From NCBI GenBank assembly GCA_024640985.1, contig JAHEDY010000006.1, positions 48,947 through 112,946 on the forward strand: a stretch of DNA of 64,000 nt, given 5' to 3'. The number at the start of each line of letters is the position of its first letter. Position 1 is the first letter of the stretch. Both the position numbers and the translations under genes were made by a program. The notes under the pieces were generated by a model that was not told the origin of the DNA, ran no database searches, and saw only the letters and a list, made by a program, of their open reading frames with translations. This stretch comes from Gammaproteobacteria bacterium. GTDB lineage: Bacteria > Pseudomonadota > Gammaproteobacteria > Pseudomonadales > Litorivicinaceae. Below are positions 1 through 10,020 of this stretch, in pieces.

Positions 1-899
<899 letters not shown>

Positions 900-903
<4 letters not shown>

Positions 904-1706
904 ACAACAGCATTCCAAATCAGACGGATAGAAAGGATCGCGAGAAAACAGGCAAACAACCGTTGCAACAATTTTTGATCCAACGCATGGGCAAACCGCG
1001 CACCCAGACGCGCAGAAACCGTTGAGGTCGCGATGATGCCTAAAAACGCCGGGAGATACACATATCCAAAGGCCCAATCTGGACGATCTGGGTGATCAAG
1101 GCCTGCGAGAATAAACGACATCGCACCAGCCAATGCCGTTGGAATCCCAAAGGCGGAGGCCGTGCCAATCGCGTAGCGGACTGAAGCGCCATGTGAGGTC
1201 ATAAAAGGGACGGTGAGCGCGCCGCCTGCAATCCCCATCATCGAACTGATCCAACCGGTCAAAGTTCCTGCAAACGCAAACACAGGAATCGATGGAATAC
1301 GAATCACCCCACCTTCTGGTTGCACCTGATTCTTGATGAACAACTGAAATGACATGATCAGCAAAAAAGACCCTAACATCACAATCAATATCTGGCCGGG
1401 TAACTGATCCGCTGTCCAACCGCCGATCGCTCCACCAACGATCAAAAATGGAGCCATTTTGATCACCCACGGCCACATCACCGCTCCTTTGCGCTGATGA
1501 GCAAGGGTGGAGCTTAAGCCTGTGAATACGACACACGCGAGGCTGGTTCCAATGGCAAGATGCGCCAAGAGCTCACCGTGCATACCGATGAACTCAAACG
1601 CTAATAGCAAGACCGGAACAAAAATAATCCCACCGCCAATACCGAAAAGGCCAGCCAGAATCCCTGCGACGACACCCAATGGTAAATAAATTAAAATTTC
1701 TGTCAC
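900..1706 (-). CDS. TSUP (TauE/SafE, DUF81) family membrane transporter
   Basis: 268 residues, GTG start at 1704-1706, with about eight hydrophobic segments. It has the duplicated TSUP layout, with G-I-G-G-G-I-I-F-V-P in the first half and G-I-A-G-G-A-L-T-V-P in the second. TSUP proteins are inner-membrane permeases or exporters of small, often sulfur-containing anions (sulfite, sulfonates); the substrate here cannot be read from sequence. It overlaps ptsP by GTGA and lgt by ATGA. A TSUP gene between ptsP and lgt is also known from Pseudomonas but is absent from the E. coli version of this operon. Confidence 0.88.
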
Positions 1707-3997
1707 GCCATCTCCACTTGGAGGGTTTCGCGTAAATTCGGTGGTACCAGCAGACTCAGTTGCTTTTCCATGAACGCTTGAGCGACCCGTCGAAGCACGT
1801 GTTGACCGGATTCACTCTGAAGCGCTTGTTCAGCAAGCGATCGACACTCGGCCGAACTAAAGGTCCCGAGTGCTCGTTTCACGGACGCAAGTGCGCCGGA
1901 AGACATGGACAATTCATTAAAGCCCAGACCAACTAACAAAACGGCCGCCAGAGGATCACCCGCCATTTCGCCACACAACGCCACTGGAATCTCAGCTTGC
2001 GTACCTGCCTGTGATATCGCCTGAAGTGCTCGCAAGATTGCTGGATGGAACCCATCAAACATGTCCGCGACGCGTGCATTAGTGCGATCAACAGCGAGTA
2101 AGTACTGCGTCAAATCATTGGATCCAACCGATAGAAAGTCCGCCTCTCTCGCCAACTCAGGCGCAATGTAAACAGCACTTGGCACTTCAATCATGACGCC
2201 GACTTCGGGAGCCGAAACCTGATGCCCCTCGGCCGTCAGTTCAAGGACAACCCGCTCAATCAGTGCTTTTGACGCTCGCAACTCGTCCAAGGTGGTGATC
2301 ATGGGCAATAAAATCCGTAAATTACCAAGACCACTGTCGGCTCGAAGCATGGCGCGGATTTGGGTCAGAAAAATCTCTGGATGATCCAGAGTCACCCGGA
2401 TGCCTCGCCATCCTAAAAAGGGATTTTCTTCAGCAATGGAAAAATACGGCAGGCTTTTATCCCCACCAATATCTAATGTTCTCATCACAACTGGCATTGG
2501 TGCATAGGTTGCAAGCTCAGTTCGATACTCATTTTCTTGTTCATCTTCTGTCGGAAAACGAGACCGAGCCAAAAAAATGAATTCAGTTCGATACAAACCC
2601 ACGCCATCGATCCAGCTTCGTTGACGTTCAGACAGCTCACCGAATGGTCCTGCATTCAGCATGAGCTGCACGTGCATCCCATCGGCAGTCATGGCAGTTC
2701 CAGGCCCAATTTGTTCAAGGTCCAATTCCAGAATCGCTGCATCATCAATTGCACGCTGATATTCAGCCAGAACGTGTTCGGAGGGCTCTACAATCACCTC
2801 GCCTCGCCACCCATCCACGATGACATGCGCACCTGAGATTTCACCCAAAGGGAGATCGACAGCACCCATCACGGCTGGAATACCAAGACTTCTTGCTAAG
2901 ATGGCGACATGGGAATTTGCCGATCCTTTAATCGAAACAATCGCTTTCAATGAATGCGTATCGACCTCGCCAAGCATCACCGGGGTCACATCTTCTGCCA
3001 CCAAAATCACGTCATCGGGATACTCAAAGTGTTCGGATTGCTCATGAAGCAATTTAGCAAGAATCCGACGGCCCAAATCCAACAGATCTGTCGCACGCTC
3101 TTTTAAGTAGGCATCATCCATCGCCTCAAAGCGCGCCACCAAATCCAAAACAACGTACTTTAATGCCGTCGGTGCAGTCTCACCGGAGCGGATTCGCTGA
3201 CAGACTTCGCCGCTTAACGTGTGGTCTTCGAGCATTCTCAGATAGGTATCAAACAATGCGGTTTCTTTGCGCGCCAGATGCTCCGCCAGTGAATCGCTGA
3301 TTTGTCGCAACTCAGCTTTCACCTCACCCAAGGCCGCTTGAAACTCATCAAGTTCATGCTCGGGTTGATCGGTCCGTGCATCCTTCACTCGTCGTAAATT
3401 GGCGGGCGGCTGTCTGACGAAAGCCGTCCCCGTCGTCACCCCAGCAACGCCCGCGACTCCCTTAAAATGGATATCAATCGGCTTTTCGCCATCGGCATGA
3501 CTCAGGTGCAGTCGACCAGAGACCTTCGCGTGCGCGATCAGTGCTGAAATCTGCGCAGCGACCGTGACCAATAAAGCCTCTTCGTCATCACTAAATTTTC
3601 GCTGCGTCGTTTGCTGAACAACCAAAACACCCAGAATTTGGCGTTGATGGACAATCGGGACACCCAGAAACGACTGAAAAATTTCTTCGCCCGTTTCTTG
3701 TAAAAAGCGAAATGCCGGATGATTTGGGGCATCATCAAGATTAACCAGCTCACCTCGACTGCCAACGGTGCCGACAAGGCCTTCCGTTTTGCCGAGGCTC
3801 GCTTGACGAACTGATTCTGGATTGAGTCCATCAGTGGCCATTAATAACCACCGATCGGTCGATTCATCGAGCAGATAGACAGAACACACACCAGTCTGCA
3901 TGGTGTCTTTGATCCGAGTTACGATAATCTTGAGCGCTTCGTCCAGTGTTGCCGCATCCGTGACTGCCTGAACAAGACGCCGCAGGATATCTAACAT
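1703..3997 (-). CDS. ptsP: Phosphoenolpyruvate-protein phosphotransferase, nitrogen PTS enzyme I (EI-Ntr)
   Basis: 764 residues. An N-terminal GAF domain (about 1-165) is followed by the EI phosphotransferase core: the swivelling phospho-His domain with [11 protein letters not shown] (His363, the phosphorylated residue) and the PEP-binding barrel with [15 protein letters not shown] and G-S-N-D-L-T-Q-Y, ending with the C-G-E-M-A-G motif. The GAF domain marks EI-Ntr rather than the sugar EI; in studied species it senses glutamine/2-oxoglutarate and passes phosphate through NPr to EIIA-Ntr. It overlaps rppH by 7 bases, the conserved rppH–ptsP pairing. Confidence 0.96.
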   Translation of the reverse strand: MLDILRRLVQAVTDAATLDEALKIIVTRIKDTMQTGVCSVYLLDESTDRWLLMATDGLNPESVRQASLGKTEGLVGTVGSRGELVNLDDAPNHPAFRFLQETGEEIFQSFLGVPIVHQRQILGVLVVQQTTQRKFSDDEEALLVTVAAQISALIAHAKVSGRLHLSHADGEKPIDIHFKGVAGVAGVTTGTAFVRQPPANLRRVKDARTDQPEHELDEFQAALGEVKAELRQISDSLAEHLARKETALFDTYLRMLEDHTLSGEVCQRIRSGETAPTALKYVVLDLVARFEAMDDAYLKERATDLLDLGRRILAKLLHEQSEHFEYPDDVILVAEDVTPVMLGEVDTHSLKAIVSIKGSANSHVAILARSLGIPAVMGAVDLPLGEISGAHVIVDGWRGEVIVEPSEHVLAEYQRAIDDAAILELDLEQIGPGTAMTADGMHVQLMLNAGPFGELSERQRSWIDGVGLYRTEFIFLARSRFPTEDEQENEYRTELATYAPMPVVMRTLDIGGDKSLPYFSIAEENPFLGWRGIRVTLDHPEIFLTQIRAMLRADSGLGNLRILLPMITTLDELRASKALIERVVLELTAEGHQVSAPEVGVMIEVPSAVYIAPELAREADFLSVGSNDLTQYLLAVDRTNARVADMFDGFHPAILRALQAISQAGTQAEIPVALCGEMAGDPLAAVLLVGLGFNELSMSSGALASVKRALGTFSSAECRSLAEQALQSESGQHVLRRVAQAFMEKQLSLLVPPNLRETLQVEMA

Positions 3998-4482
3998 GCC
4001 ATGGGCCCGAACCAGCGCAATGCGGGCGCCAACTCCATCATTGCCTGACGATACACATCACGCTTGAAGGGAATCACCTGACCCAGTGGATACCAATAGC
4101 TCACCCATTGGTAAGCATCAAACTCTGGATGATCCGTCGCATCCAGGTCTGGCTGAGTGAAAGGATCTGTCAAAGCGAGCAAATACCAACGTTGTTTTTG
4201 ACCAACACAGGTTTTTTTACCTCGCGGGCGAATCAACGATTTGGGTAGCCGATAACGCAACCATCCAGCAGTCTGGGCTAAAACAAACACTTGATGCTTG
4301 GCAATGCCAAGCTCTTCATGAAGCTCGCGATACAAAGTGTCTTCCGGAGTCTCGCCAGCCTGCATGCCGCCTTGGGGAAACTGCCACGCATCTTCACCAC
4401 GTCGACGCGCCCAGAGAACAGAGCCGGTCGGATGCGCGAGAATGATTCCCACATTTAACCGAAAACCGTCCTGATCAATCAT
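3991..4482 (-). CDS. rppH: RNA pyrophosphohydrolase (Nudix)
   Basis: 163 residues with a full Nudix box at about 38-60 ([22 protein letters not shown]), whose Glu residues bind the catalytic metal. RppH converts 5'-triphosphate RNA ends to monophosphate, which starts RNase E-dependent decay. Length and the conserved W-Q-F-P-Q-G-G and Q-K-R-W-Y regions fit RppH rather than MutT. It is first in the leftward operon with ptsP and is divergent from the HAD gene, with only 72 bases between the starts. Confidence 0.95.
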   Translation of the reverse strand: MIDQDGFRLNVGIILAHPTGSVLWARRRGEDAWQFPQGGMQAGETPEDTLYRELHEELGIAKHQVFVLAQTAGWLRYRLPKSLIRPRGKKTCVGQKQRWYLLALTDPFTQPDLDATDHPEFDAYQWVSYWYPLGQVIPFKRDVYRQAMMELAPALRWFGPMAC

Positions 4483-4554
4483 GACTTGAAACTCCTTAAA
4501 AACCCTCGCATTCTTTCAACTTTTAACCAATCCCTCAATCAAAAGAAGTATTCC

Positions 4555-5211
4555 ATGCAACTTGCCATCTTCGACCTCGACCATACGCTCATCCCTTTCG
4601 ATAGCGATAAAGCTTGGAATCAATTTTTAATCGATATCGACGCAGTCGAAGAAGAGCACTATCGGGAAAACAATGAACGATTTTATCAAGATTACTTAAA
4701 TGCCGATCTTGATATCCGGGCCTATCAACGATTTGCCTGCGAGATCCTCCAGACCTATCCAATCGATCAGGTCACTGCCTGGCGTGACCAGTACATTCAA
4801 GAAATCGTTAGGCCTCAACTGCAAACCAAAGCGCTTGAATGCATCCAATCCTATAAAATTGAGGGATTCCATACGTTGATCATTTCGGCGACCAATACCT
4901 TCATCGTTCAACCGATCGCCAGTCTTCACGGCGTTGACAGCTACTTGGGATGTGAATTTGAAGTCATCGATGGACGCTATACGGGCGAGTTGATCGGGAT
5001 CCCAACCTATCAAAGTGGGAAGATCGAGGCCCTGCATGCATGGCTCAAGACACAGCAAGACAGTGCTTCGACGATTCATTTCTATTCAGACTCGATCAAT
5101 GATCGTCCGCTCCTAGAAAAAGCAGATCAAGCATTCGTGGTTGACCCAGATCAGTCGTTAGCAGAACTCGCATTGAACAAAGGTTGGCCAGTGATACAGT
5201 TTGCCGACTAA
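4555..5211 (+). CDS. HAD superfamily IB phosphatase (SerB/CicA-like)
   Basis: 218 residues from the ATG at 4555. The reading frame is open from 4486, but the family starts at M-Q-L-A-I-F-D-L-D-H-T-L and an A/G-rich AGAAG lies just upstream of 4555. Seen: HAD motif I D-L-D-H-T (Asp7 nucleophile, Asp9), motif II in I-I-S-A-T, and motif III/IV Y-S-D-S-I-N-D. It resembles the HAD-IB hydrolase subfamily next to phosphoserine phosphatase, which also neighbours rppH in Pseudomonas. The physiological phosphomonoester is unknown. Confidence 0.85.
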   Translation: MQLAIFDLDHTLIPFDSDKAWNQFLIDIDAVEEEHYRENNERFYQDYLNADLDIRAYQRFACEILQTYPIDQVTAWRDQYIQEIVRPQLQTKALECIQSYKIEGFHTLIISATNTFIVQPIASLHGVDSYLGCEFEVIDGRYTGELIGIPTYQSGKIEALHAWLKTQQDSASTIHFYSDSINDRPLLEKADQAFVVDPDQSLAELALNKGWPVIQFAD

Positions 5212-5223
5212 CTGGAGTCCGCA

Positions 5224-6159
5224 ATGAAGCAAATCGGCTATTTCACCCATTCAGACTGCATGATCCATGACATGGGCCACATGCATCCGGAAAGCCCGAT
5301 GCGCCTGCAGGCGATTGATACCCAGTTGCAAGCAGACGGGTTAATGCTTGACCTCACCCCCTTTGAAGCATTCCCGGCAGAGCAGGAGTGGATCGAACGA
5401 GCCCACCCTCATAAATATGTCCATGAGATTCACCAAATCGGCTGTAACGCGGTCCATGGCGAATTGATCCCAGTCGACGGTGACACCTCCATGGGACCAG
5501 GATCCTTGCGTGCTGCTTTACTCGCCGCAGGTGCCGGATGTCAGGCAGTTGACCGCGTCATGGCGGGTGATATTGAGCGAGCGTTTTGTGCCACAAGGCC
5601 ACCTGGTCATCATGCCGAAAAATCCTTAGCGATGGGTTTTTGCTTATTCAACAACATTGCCGTCGCCGCGCTCCATGCAATTGAACAGCATGGTTTGAGT
5701 CGTGTTGCGATCATTGATTTTGATGTCCACAACGGCAACGGAACGGTTGATATTTTTAAAGATGATGAGCGCGTTATGGTGTGCTCATCGTTCCAACATC
5801 CATTCTATCCAAATCGCCACTTCGACACGCCAGGGGAGCATCTAATTCTGACGCCGATTAACGCAGGCTCAGACGGGACCGTCTTCAGACACAAAGTGGA
5901 ACAGGAGTTTCTCCCAGCCCTTGATGAATTTAAACCTGAACTGATTCTGATCTCAGCAGGCTTCGATGCGCATACCAAAGATCCGCTCGGTGAACTGAAT
6001 CTTGTAGAGGATGACTACCGTTGGATCACAACCCTCATTAACGACGTCGCGAATCGTCATTGTCAATCACGTATCGTATCTATCCTCGAAGGTGGGTATC
6101 ATCTCGGAGCGTTGGGCCGTAGCGTGTGTGCCCACATCGAGATGATGCTAAATGACTGA
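5224..6159 (+). CDS. Class II histone deacetylase-family amidohydrolase
   Basis: 311 residues of the arginase/deacetylase fold. Seen: N-terminal H-D-M-G and H-P-E-S-P, R-P-P-G-H-H-A-E with the catalytic His129-His130 pair, D-F-D-V-H-N-G-N-G (Asp167 and His169, zinc ligands by analogy), G-F-D-A-H (Asp248, third ligand) and E-G-G-Y near the C-terminus. Bacterial members remove acetyl groups from polyamines, acetoin-related compounds or protein lysines; this one's substrate is not evident. It starts 12 bases after the HAD gene, and its end overlaps the ArgD-like aminotransferase by 8 bases, suggesting coupled translation and a shared small-molecule pathway. Confidence 0.88.
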   Translation: MKQIGYFTHSDCMIHDMGHMHPESPMRLQAIDTQLQADGLMLDLTPFEAFPAEQEWIERAHPHKYVHEIHQIGCNAVHGELIPVDGDTSMGPGSLRAALLAAGAGCQAVDRVMAGDIERAFCATRPPGHHAEKSLAMGFCLFNNIAVAALHAIEQHGLSRVAIIDFDVHNGNGTVDIFKDDERVMVCSSFQHPFYPNRHFDTPGEHLILTPINAGSDGTVFRHKVEQEFLPALDEFKPELILISAGFDAHTKDPLGELNLVEDDYRWITTLINDVANRHCQSRIVSILEGGYHLGALGRSVCAHIEMMLND

Positions 6160-7357
6160 CTTATCGGATTATCAACAAGTTCTCACCCCCAATTACGGTG
6201 TGCCGCCAACCATCATTGTCAAAGGTGTTGGATGCGAGCTATTCGGTCAAGACGGTGCGCGCTATTTGGATTTGGCTGGCGGGATTGCTGTCAGTGCACT
6301 CGGTCACTGCCACCCAGACGTCGTGCAAGCGCTGACCGAACAAGCCAATAAAGTCTGGCACCTCTCCAATGTGCTCGCCAACGAACCTGCCATTCACTTG
6401 GCAAAAGCTTTGGTTGATGCAACCTTTGCTGACCGGGTCTTTTTTTGTAACTCTGGCGCGGAAGCCAATGAGGCCGCTATCAAAGCGGCAAGGAAAGCCG
6501 CTTTCGATGTCTATGGTCCTGAGAAAATTGAAATTATTGCATTCAATGACGCGTTTCACGGTCGGACGATCGCGACGGTCACCGCAGGTGGGCAACCTAA
6601 ATATCGGACAGGTTTCGGCCCGATGCCCGAAGGCTTCACTCACTTACCGTTCAACGACTGCAAATCCCTAGAGGCGCAGATCTCGGAAAATACCTGCGCT
6701 GTGATGGTTGAGCCGATTCAAGGAGAAGGGGGCGTAAGACCGATTTGCCCCACATTTTTTGAAAAAATCAGAGCCGCCTGTGATCGCGTCGGTGCTGCCT
6801 TAATTGTTGACGAAGTCCAAACTGGCATGGGGCGAACTGGAAAGCTCTTTGCCTATCAGCATAGTGATGTGTCACCGGATATTCTCAGTAGCGCCAAGAG
6901 CCTCGGTTGTGGATTTCCGATCGGCGCCATGCTTTGCAAAGAATGGATCTCAGAGCATTTAATTGCCGGCACCCATGGAAGTACTTATGGAGGAAACCCG
7001 CTCGGTACAGCAGTTGCTGGCAAAGCACTTGAATTGATTAATACACCTGAACTTCTCAGCAACGTCACTGAGCGAGGCCGTCAATTAACCCAGGGATTGA
7101 ATCAACTCAACGCAAAGCATCAGTTATTTAAGGCCGTGCGGGGCCAAGGTTTATTGATTGGCGCAGTTTTAAAAGACGAGTACGCAGGCCGCTCTGGTGA
7201 ACTGGTCAAACTCACCATGAAAATGGGACTCATGACCTTGGTTGCAGGGCCGAACGTGCATCGCTTTGCGCCACCATTAATCATTTCAGAGTCTGAGATC
7301 AACGTCGCCTTGCAACGGCTAGATCAGGCCTACGTTGCATTTAACAAACAACCCTAA
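6152..7357 (+). CDS. argD: Class III PLP aminotransferase, acetylornithine aminotransferase type
   Basis: 401 residues. Seen: C-N-S-G-A-E-A-N-E (phosphate-binding), F-H-G-R-T, E-P-I-Q-G-E-G-G, V-D-E-V-Q-T-G-M-G-R-T-G with Asp220 for the pyridine nitrogen, and S-A-K-S-L-G-C-G-F-P-I-G-A with Lys249 as the expected Schiff-base lysine. Its length fits ArgD/AstC, which transfers an amino group between N-acetylornithine (or succinylornithine) and glutamate in arginine metabolism. No other arg or ast genes lie near it. Its overlap with the HDAC-like deacetylase leaves open a role on another acetylated diamine. Confidence 0.82.
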   Translation: MTDLSDYQQVLTPNYGVPPTIIVKGVGCELFGQDGARYLDLAGGIAVSALGHCHPDVVQALTEQANKVWHLSNVLANEPAIHLAKALVDATFADRVFFCNSGAEANEAAIKAARKAAFDVYGPEKIEIIAFNDAFHGRTIATVTAGGQPKYRTGFGPMPEGFTHLPFNDCKSLEAQISENTCAVMVEPIQGEGGVRPICPTFFEKIRAACDRVGAALIVDEVQTGMGRTGKLFAYQHSDVSPDILSSAKSLGCGFPIGAMLCKEWISEHLIAGTHGSTYGGNPLGTAVAGKALELINTPELLSNVTERGRQLTQGLNQLNAKHQLFKAVRGQGLLIGAVLKDEYAGRSGELVKLTMKMGLMTLVAGPNVHRFAPPLIISESEINVALQRLDQAYVAFNKQP

Positions 7358-7385
7358 CTGAACCGAATACGCTACACTGGACCTC

Positions 7386-7895
7386 ATGAAGATGTACCGA
7401 ACCAAATCGCGCCTTTTCTTAGCAGCTTTTGCCTTCTCGTTGTCTCAAGCGTCTCTTGCTTTTGATGTCGCAGGACTTCAAATCGGCGATTCTGTCGATG
7501 ATTTTCAATCGCTTGATAGCCCGGCAAAAGAGTTTTTAACGATCACGCACGATCCTGAAGGAAAAATCGTTCGTATTTTTTATCGGCAGGAAGGATTGCC
7601 CAATGATGAGAAAACGCAAGCGAAATTAGTCAATCGGATTTGTAACAAGTACGGCCGCGTCACGCCCTGTTATTCGGCACTTTCAGAAATTGAATCGAAC
7701 GATAAGCAATTTTTAAGATTCTTCCATCTCTATCGAGATGACAACGAAACGCAGGAATTACGCGCACGCATTCGCCGAACCAAAGCATTTAGCCTAACGC
7801 CTGACTTAACGGTAGAAATTGACTTAATGGATTCGGCTTATGCAAAAGCATTGCGTGAACAGAAAGCAACCGCTTCCGATTTGATTGATTTCTAA
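7386..7895 (+). CDS. Exported protein of unknown function
   Basis: 169 residues. The N-terminus MKMYRTKSRLFLAAFAF followed by SLSQASLA has a basic n-region, a hydrophobic core and an A-x-A-like end, so it is a likely Sec signal peptide cleaved near residue 25. The mature part is small, charged and without membrane segments, and has two Cys (in R-I-C-N-K-Y-G and T-P-C-Y) that could form a disulfide. The gene starts 28 bases after argD and ends at a strong hairpin terminator. I do not recognise a family. Facing dsbA may be coincidence. Confidence 0.65.
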   Translation: MKMYRTKSRLFLAAFAFSLSQASLAFDVAGLQIGDSVDDFQSLDSPAKEFLTITHDPEGKIVRIFYRQEGLPNDEKTQAKLVNRICNKYGRVTPCYSALSEIESNDKQFLRFFHLYRDDNETQELRARIRRTKAFSLTPDLTVEIDLMDSAYAKALREQKATASDLIDF

Positions 7896-7904
7896 TGCGA
7901 AAAG

Positions 7905-7927
7905 GCCAGCTCAGTCATCGAGCTGGC
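7905..7927. terminator. Bidirectional hairpin terminator
   Basis: An 8-bp perfect inverted repeat (GCCAGCTC at 7905-7912, GAGCTGGC at 7920-7927) has a 7-base loop, with AAAAG before it and CTTTC after it. It lies between the convergent ends of the exported protein gene (stop 7895) and dsbA (stop 7936). The T-run is short in both directions, but position and symmetry fit a shared terminator. Confidence 0.75.
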
Positions 7928-7935
7928 TTTCAAAA

Positions 7936-8565
7936 TCACTGTTGACGCGAGGTCTCGATCAACTCATTCAACAGTGCAAACAACTGACTCTCGCCACCGG
8001 CCTGTGATACACCCGTCACATAACGACCATTGACAACCAATGCTGGCACACCCTGGATTCCATAAGCTCGAACACGAGCATCAGCCAAGCGCAAAGCACT
8101 CTCTGTTGCAAATCCGTCAAGCTCTCGTTTCACCACAGCTGGATCGGCACCAAATTGCTCAAAAAAGGCGATCACCTCATCGACACGTTGGAGTCTCTGG
8201 CCTTCACGGTGGATCGCGTGAAATAAAGGCTCATGAATGGTTTCTAACAACCCCAAATTTTTAGCGACCCAGAACATGCGCGCATGCATTTCCCAAGAAC
8301 GACCAAACACCACAGGCATACGGACAAAATTCACATCGGCTGGGAGCTTTTGAACCCATGCCTTCAGTGCCGGATCCAAGGAATCGCAGTGCGGGCATCC
8401 ATACCAAAACAATTCCAGTACCTCAACTTTCGAGGAGTCTGATGTGACCACTGGCTTTGACAGTGTCTGATAATGAACGCCTTCCTGGAATCCATCAGCA
8501 GCACAAGCTTGATTCAGCATCAAGCTCAAACCGATCACCATTGTTGACAGGATGCGCTTGAACAT
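7936..8565 (-). CDS. dsbA: Thiol:disulfide interchange protein DsbA
   Basis: 209 residues. An N-terminal signal peptide ends near ...NQACAADG. The thioredoxin-fold active site F-W-Y-G-C-P-H-C has Cys57 and Cys60, and the cis-proline loop is G-V-P-A-L-V-V-N-G-R-Y. C-P-H-C is the classical DsbA dithiol that oxidises Cys pairs in exported proteins in the periplasm. The start overlaps the stop of the cytochrome c4 gene by one base (TAATG), the same pairing as in Pseudomonas. Confidence 0.95.
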   Translation of the reverse strand: MFKRILSTMVIGLSLMLNQACAADGFQEGVHYQTLSKPVVTSDSSKVEVLELFWYGCPHCDSLDPALKAWVQKLPADVNFVRMPVVFGRSWEMHARMFWVAKNLGLLETIHEPLFHAIHREGQRLQRVDEVIAFFEQFGADPAVVKRELDGFATESALRLADARVRAYGIQGVPALVVNGRYVTGVSQAGGESQLFALLNELIETSRQQ

Positions 8566-9182
8566 TACTGAAGGCCTCCAACATAACTCGCTACCGCCCG
8601 AATATCCGCATCAGAAAGGTTCTGAGCAACTCCGTTCATCATGGCATTCTCACGCGAACCCTCTCGGTAGGCTTTTAATTGAGTTTCCGTATACCCAGCC
8701 CATTGACCCTTAAGCGAAGGGAATCCCGCAGAAGCAATACCGGCTCCGGTTGGACCATGACAGGCTGTGCAAGCGCTCACACCTTTTGCCGAATCACCAA
8801 AACGAAATAATTGTTCGCCACGAGCGACCAAGTCGGCATCAACGGCGCCACCAGACGTTGTTTGGGTTGTGTAGTAAGCCGCCAAATCGGCGATATCGTC
8901 GTCAGACAAAGCAGCAGCCATGCCCGCCATGATGGCGTTAGCTCGCGAGCCTTCGCGATAGGCCTTCAGTGTCGATGCGAGGTAAGTCGCGTGCTGGCCA
9001 GCCAATTTCGGGTAATCAGCCGCAGCACTATTACCATCAGCCCCATGGCATGCAGCACAGGTTGCGCTTTTAGCTTTACCTTGGTCTGCGTTACCGACGT
9101 AAGTCGCGGTTGCTTCAGAGCCAGCGGCCATAGCGAGAGTTGATGATAGGGCCAATCCAATAGCGGTGAATAAAGACTTCAT
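8565..9182 (-). CDS. Cytochrome c4, periplasmic dihaem
   Basis: 205 residues from the ATG at 9180-9182, preceded by AAAGAG eight bases upstream; an alternative ATG lies three codons earlier. A Sec signal peptide ends at ...AMA. Two class I cytochrome domains follow, with haem-binding C-A-A-C-H (42-46) and C-T-A-C-H (138-142), and each repeats an A-Y-R-E-G-S-R-[AE]-N-A segment with a Met ligand candidate after it. Cytochrome c4 carries electrons from the bc1 complex to cbb3-type or other terminal oxidases. It is divergent from engB, with 74 bases between the starts. Confidence 0.93.
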   Translation of the reverse strand: MKSLFTAIGLALSSTLAMAAGSEATATYVGNADQGKAKSATCAACHGADGNSAAADYPKLAGQHATYLASTLKAYREGSRANAIMAGMAAALSDDDIADLAAYYTTQTTSGGAVDADLVARGEQLFRFGDSAKGVSACTACHGPTGAGIASAGFPSLKGQWAGYTETQLKAYREGSRENAMMNGVAQNLSDADIRAVASYVGGLQ

Positions 9183-9256
9183 TCGTTTCATCTCTTTGTT
9201 GGGAAAGCGATCCATTTTTCGATGCCGTAGTATACATTGCACCTGAGATTTATGCA

Positions 9257-9883
9257 GTGAAGGATTTGATTGACGTGCGTGATACCCAAGTCGACCCTCG
9301 GTTGGCACAAACCAAATTTTTAATCAGCGCTCCGACACTGAACCACTGCCCGCCAGAATGTGGTCCCGAAATCGGCTTCTGTGGCCGTTCAAATGCCGGT
9401 AAATCAAGCGCCCTCAATACGCTCACGGGGCAAAAAAGTCTCGCGCGAGTTTCAAAAACACCTGGACGAACCCAGCTCATCAATTTCTTTGAAGTGCCCG
9501 GAACCGGCGGGTTTTTGGTCGATTTACCCGGTTATGGTTTTGCCAAGGTTCCTGAAGCGATCAAAAAACAATGGCAACAGCATCTCGGCGAGTTTCTTGC
9601 AGAACGACGGACGTTAACCGGGCTCGTTCTTTTGATGGATGTCAGACATCCCATGACCACACTGGATCAGCAAATGTTGTCTTTTGCTGACCACCGTGAG
9701 ATGGATACCTTGTTGCTTTTGACCAAGAGTGACAAGCTCAGTCGCAACCAGGCAGCCAAATCAAGGCTGTCCGTGCAAAAAGATCGGCCGCGCTCTGTGG
9801 TGTTGAATTTTTCGAGTTTGGATAAAACTGGCATCAAAGAAGCGTCGGAATGGATCACTCACCATCTTGAAGGCCACGCATAA
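9257..9883 (+). CDS. engB: Ribosome-biogenesis GTP-binding protein EngB/YsxC
   Basis: 208 residues from a GTG at 9257. Seen: G1 G-R-S-N-A-G-K-S-S (43-51), G2-type T-P-G-R-T, G3 D-L-P-G-Y-G, G4 T-K-S-D and a G5-like F-S-S-L. Small TRAFAC GTPase needed for late 50S assembly. It faces polA across a 137-base intergenic stretch with several hairpins, and it is divergent from the cytochrome c4 gene. The start is supported by the family N-terminus and not by a clear Shine-Dalgarno. Confidence 0.95.
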   Translation: MKDLIDVRDTQVDPRLAQTKFLISAPTLNHCPPECGPEIGFCGRSNAGKSSALNTLTGQKSLARVSKTPGRTQLINFFEVPGTGGFLVDLPGYGFAKVPEAIKKQWQQHLGEFLAERRTLTGLVLLMDVRHPMTTLDQQMLSFADHREMDTLLLLTKSDKLSRNQAAKSRLSVQKDRPRSVVLNFSSLDKTGIKEASEWITHHLEGHA

Positions 9884-9886
9884 TAA

Positions 9887-9913
9887 AAACCCCGGTAGCT
9901 CACACCGGGGTTT
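9887..9913. terminator. Strong hairpin terminator, usable on both strands
   Basis: A 9-bp perfect inverted repeat (AAACCCCGG at 9887-9895, CCGGGGTTT at 9905-9913) with a 9-base loop lies four bases after the engB stop. Read leftward, the stem ends in GGGGTTTTTA, an intrinsic-terminator tail that could end polA read-through or the candidate sRNA. Read rightward, it follows engB directly. Confidence 0.85.
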
Positions 9914-9985
9914 CAACATCCGACAGGGGTCACGTCGGAACAACGAATGAGGGAATCTCGTTGTCTTACTAAGTAAGACTCCCTC
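9887..9985 (-). ncRNA. Candidate structured sRNA downstream of polA (Spot 42/ErsA position)
   Basis: Between polA and engB the minus strand can fold into consecutive hairpins: 9958-9964 with 9940-9946 (7 bp, loop GATTCCCTCAT), 9934-9939 with 9919-9924 (6 bp, loop GTGACCCCT), then the terminator stem at 9913-9887. A 17-base palindrome at 9963-9979 may be an alternative fold or an operator. In E. coli the Spot 42 sRNA gene lies downstream of polA before yihA (engB), and ErsA has the same place in Pseudomonas. Both loops are C-rich and could pair with Shine-Dalgarno sequences. The 5' end is a guess: TTGAAC at 10002-9997 could be a -35, but I see no good -10. Confidence 0.5.
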
Positions 9986-10020
9986 AGTGCAAAAAAGTTC
10001 AAAAAAAATGTGAATTATTT

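Noticed and set aside
8521..8540. Lipoprotein lipobox in DsbA (…NQAC)
   Set aside because: Residues before the Cys do not fit the lipobox; an ordinary signal peptide cleaved after A-C-A is more likely.
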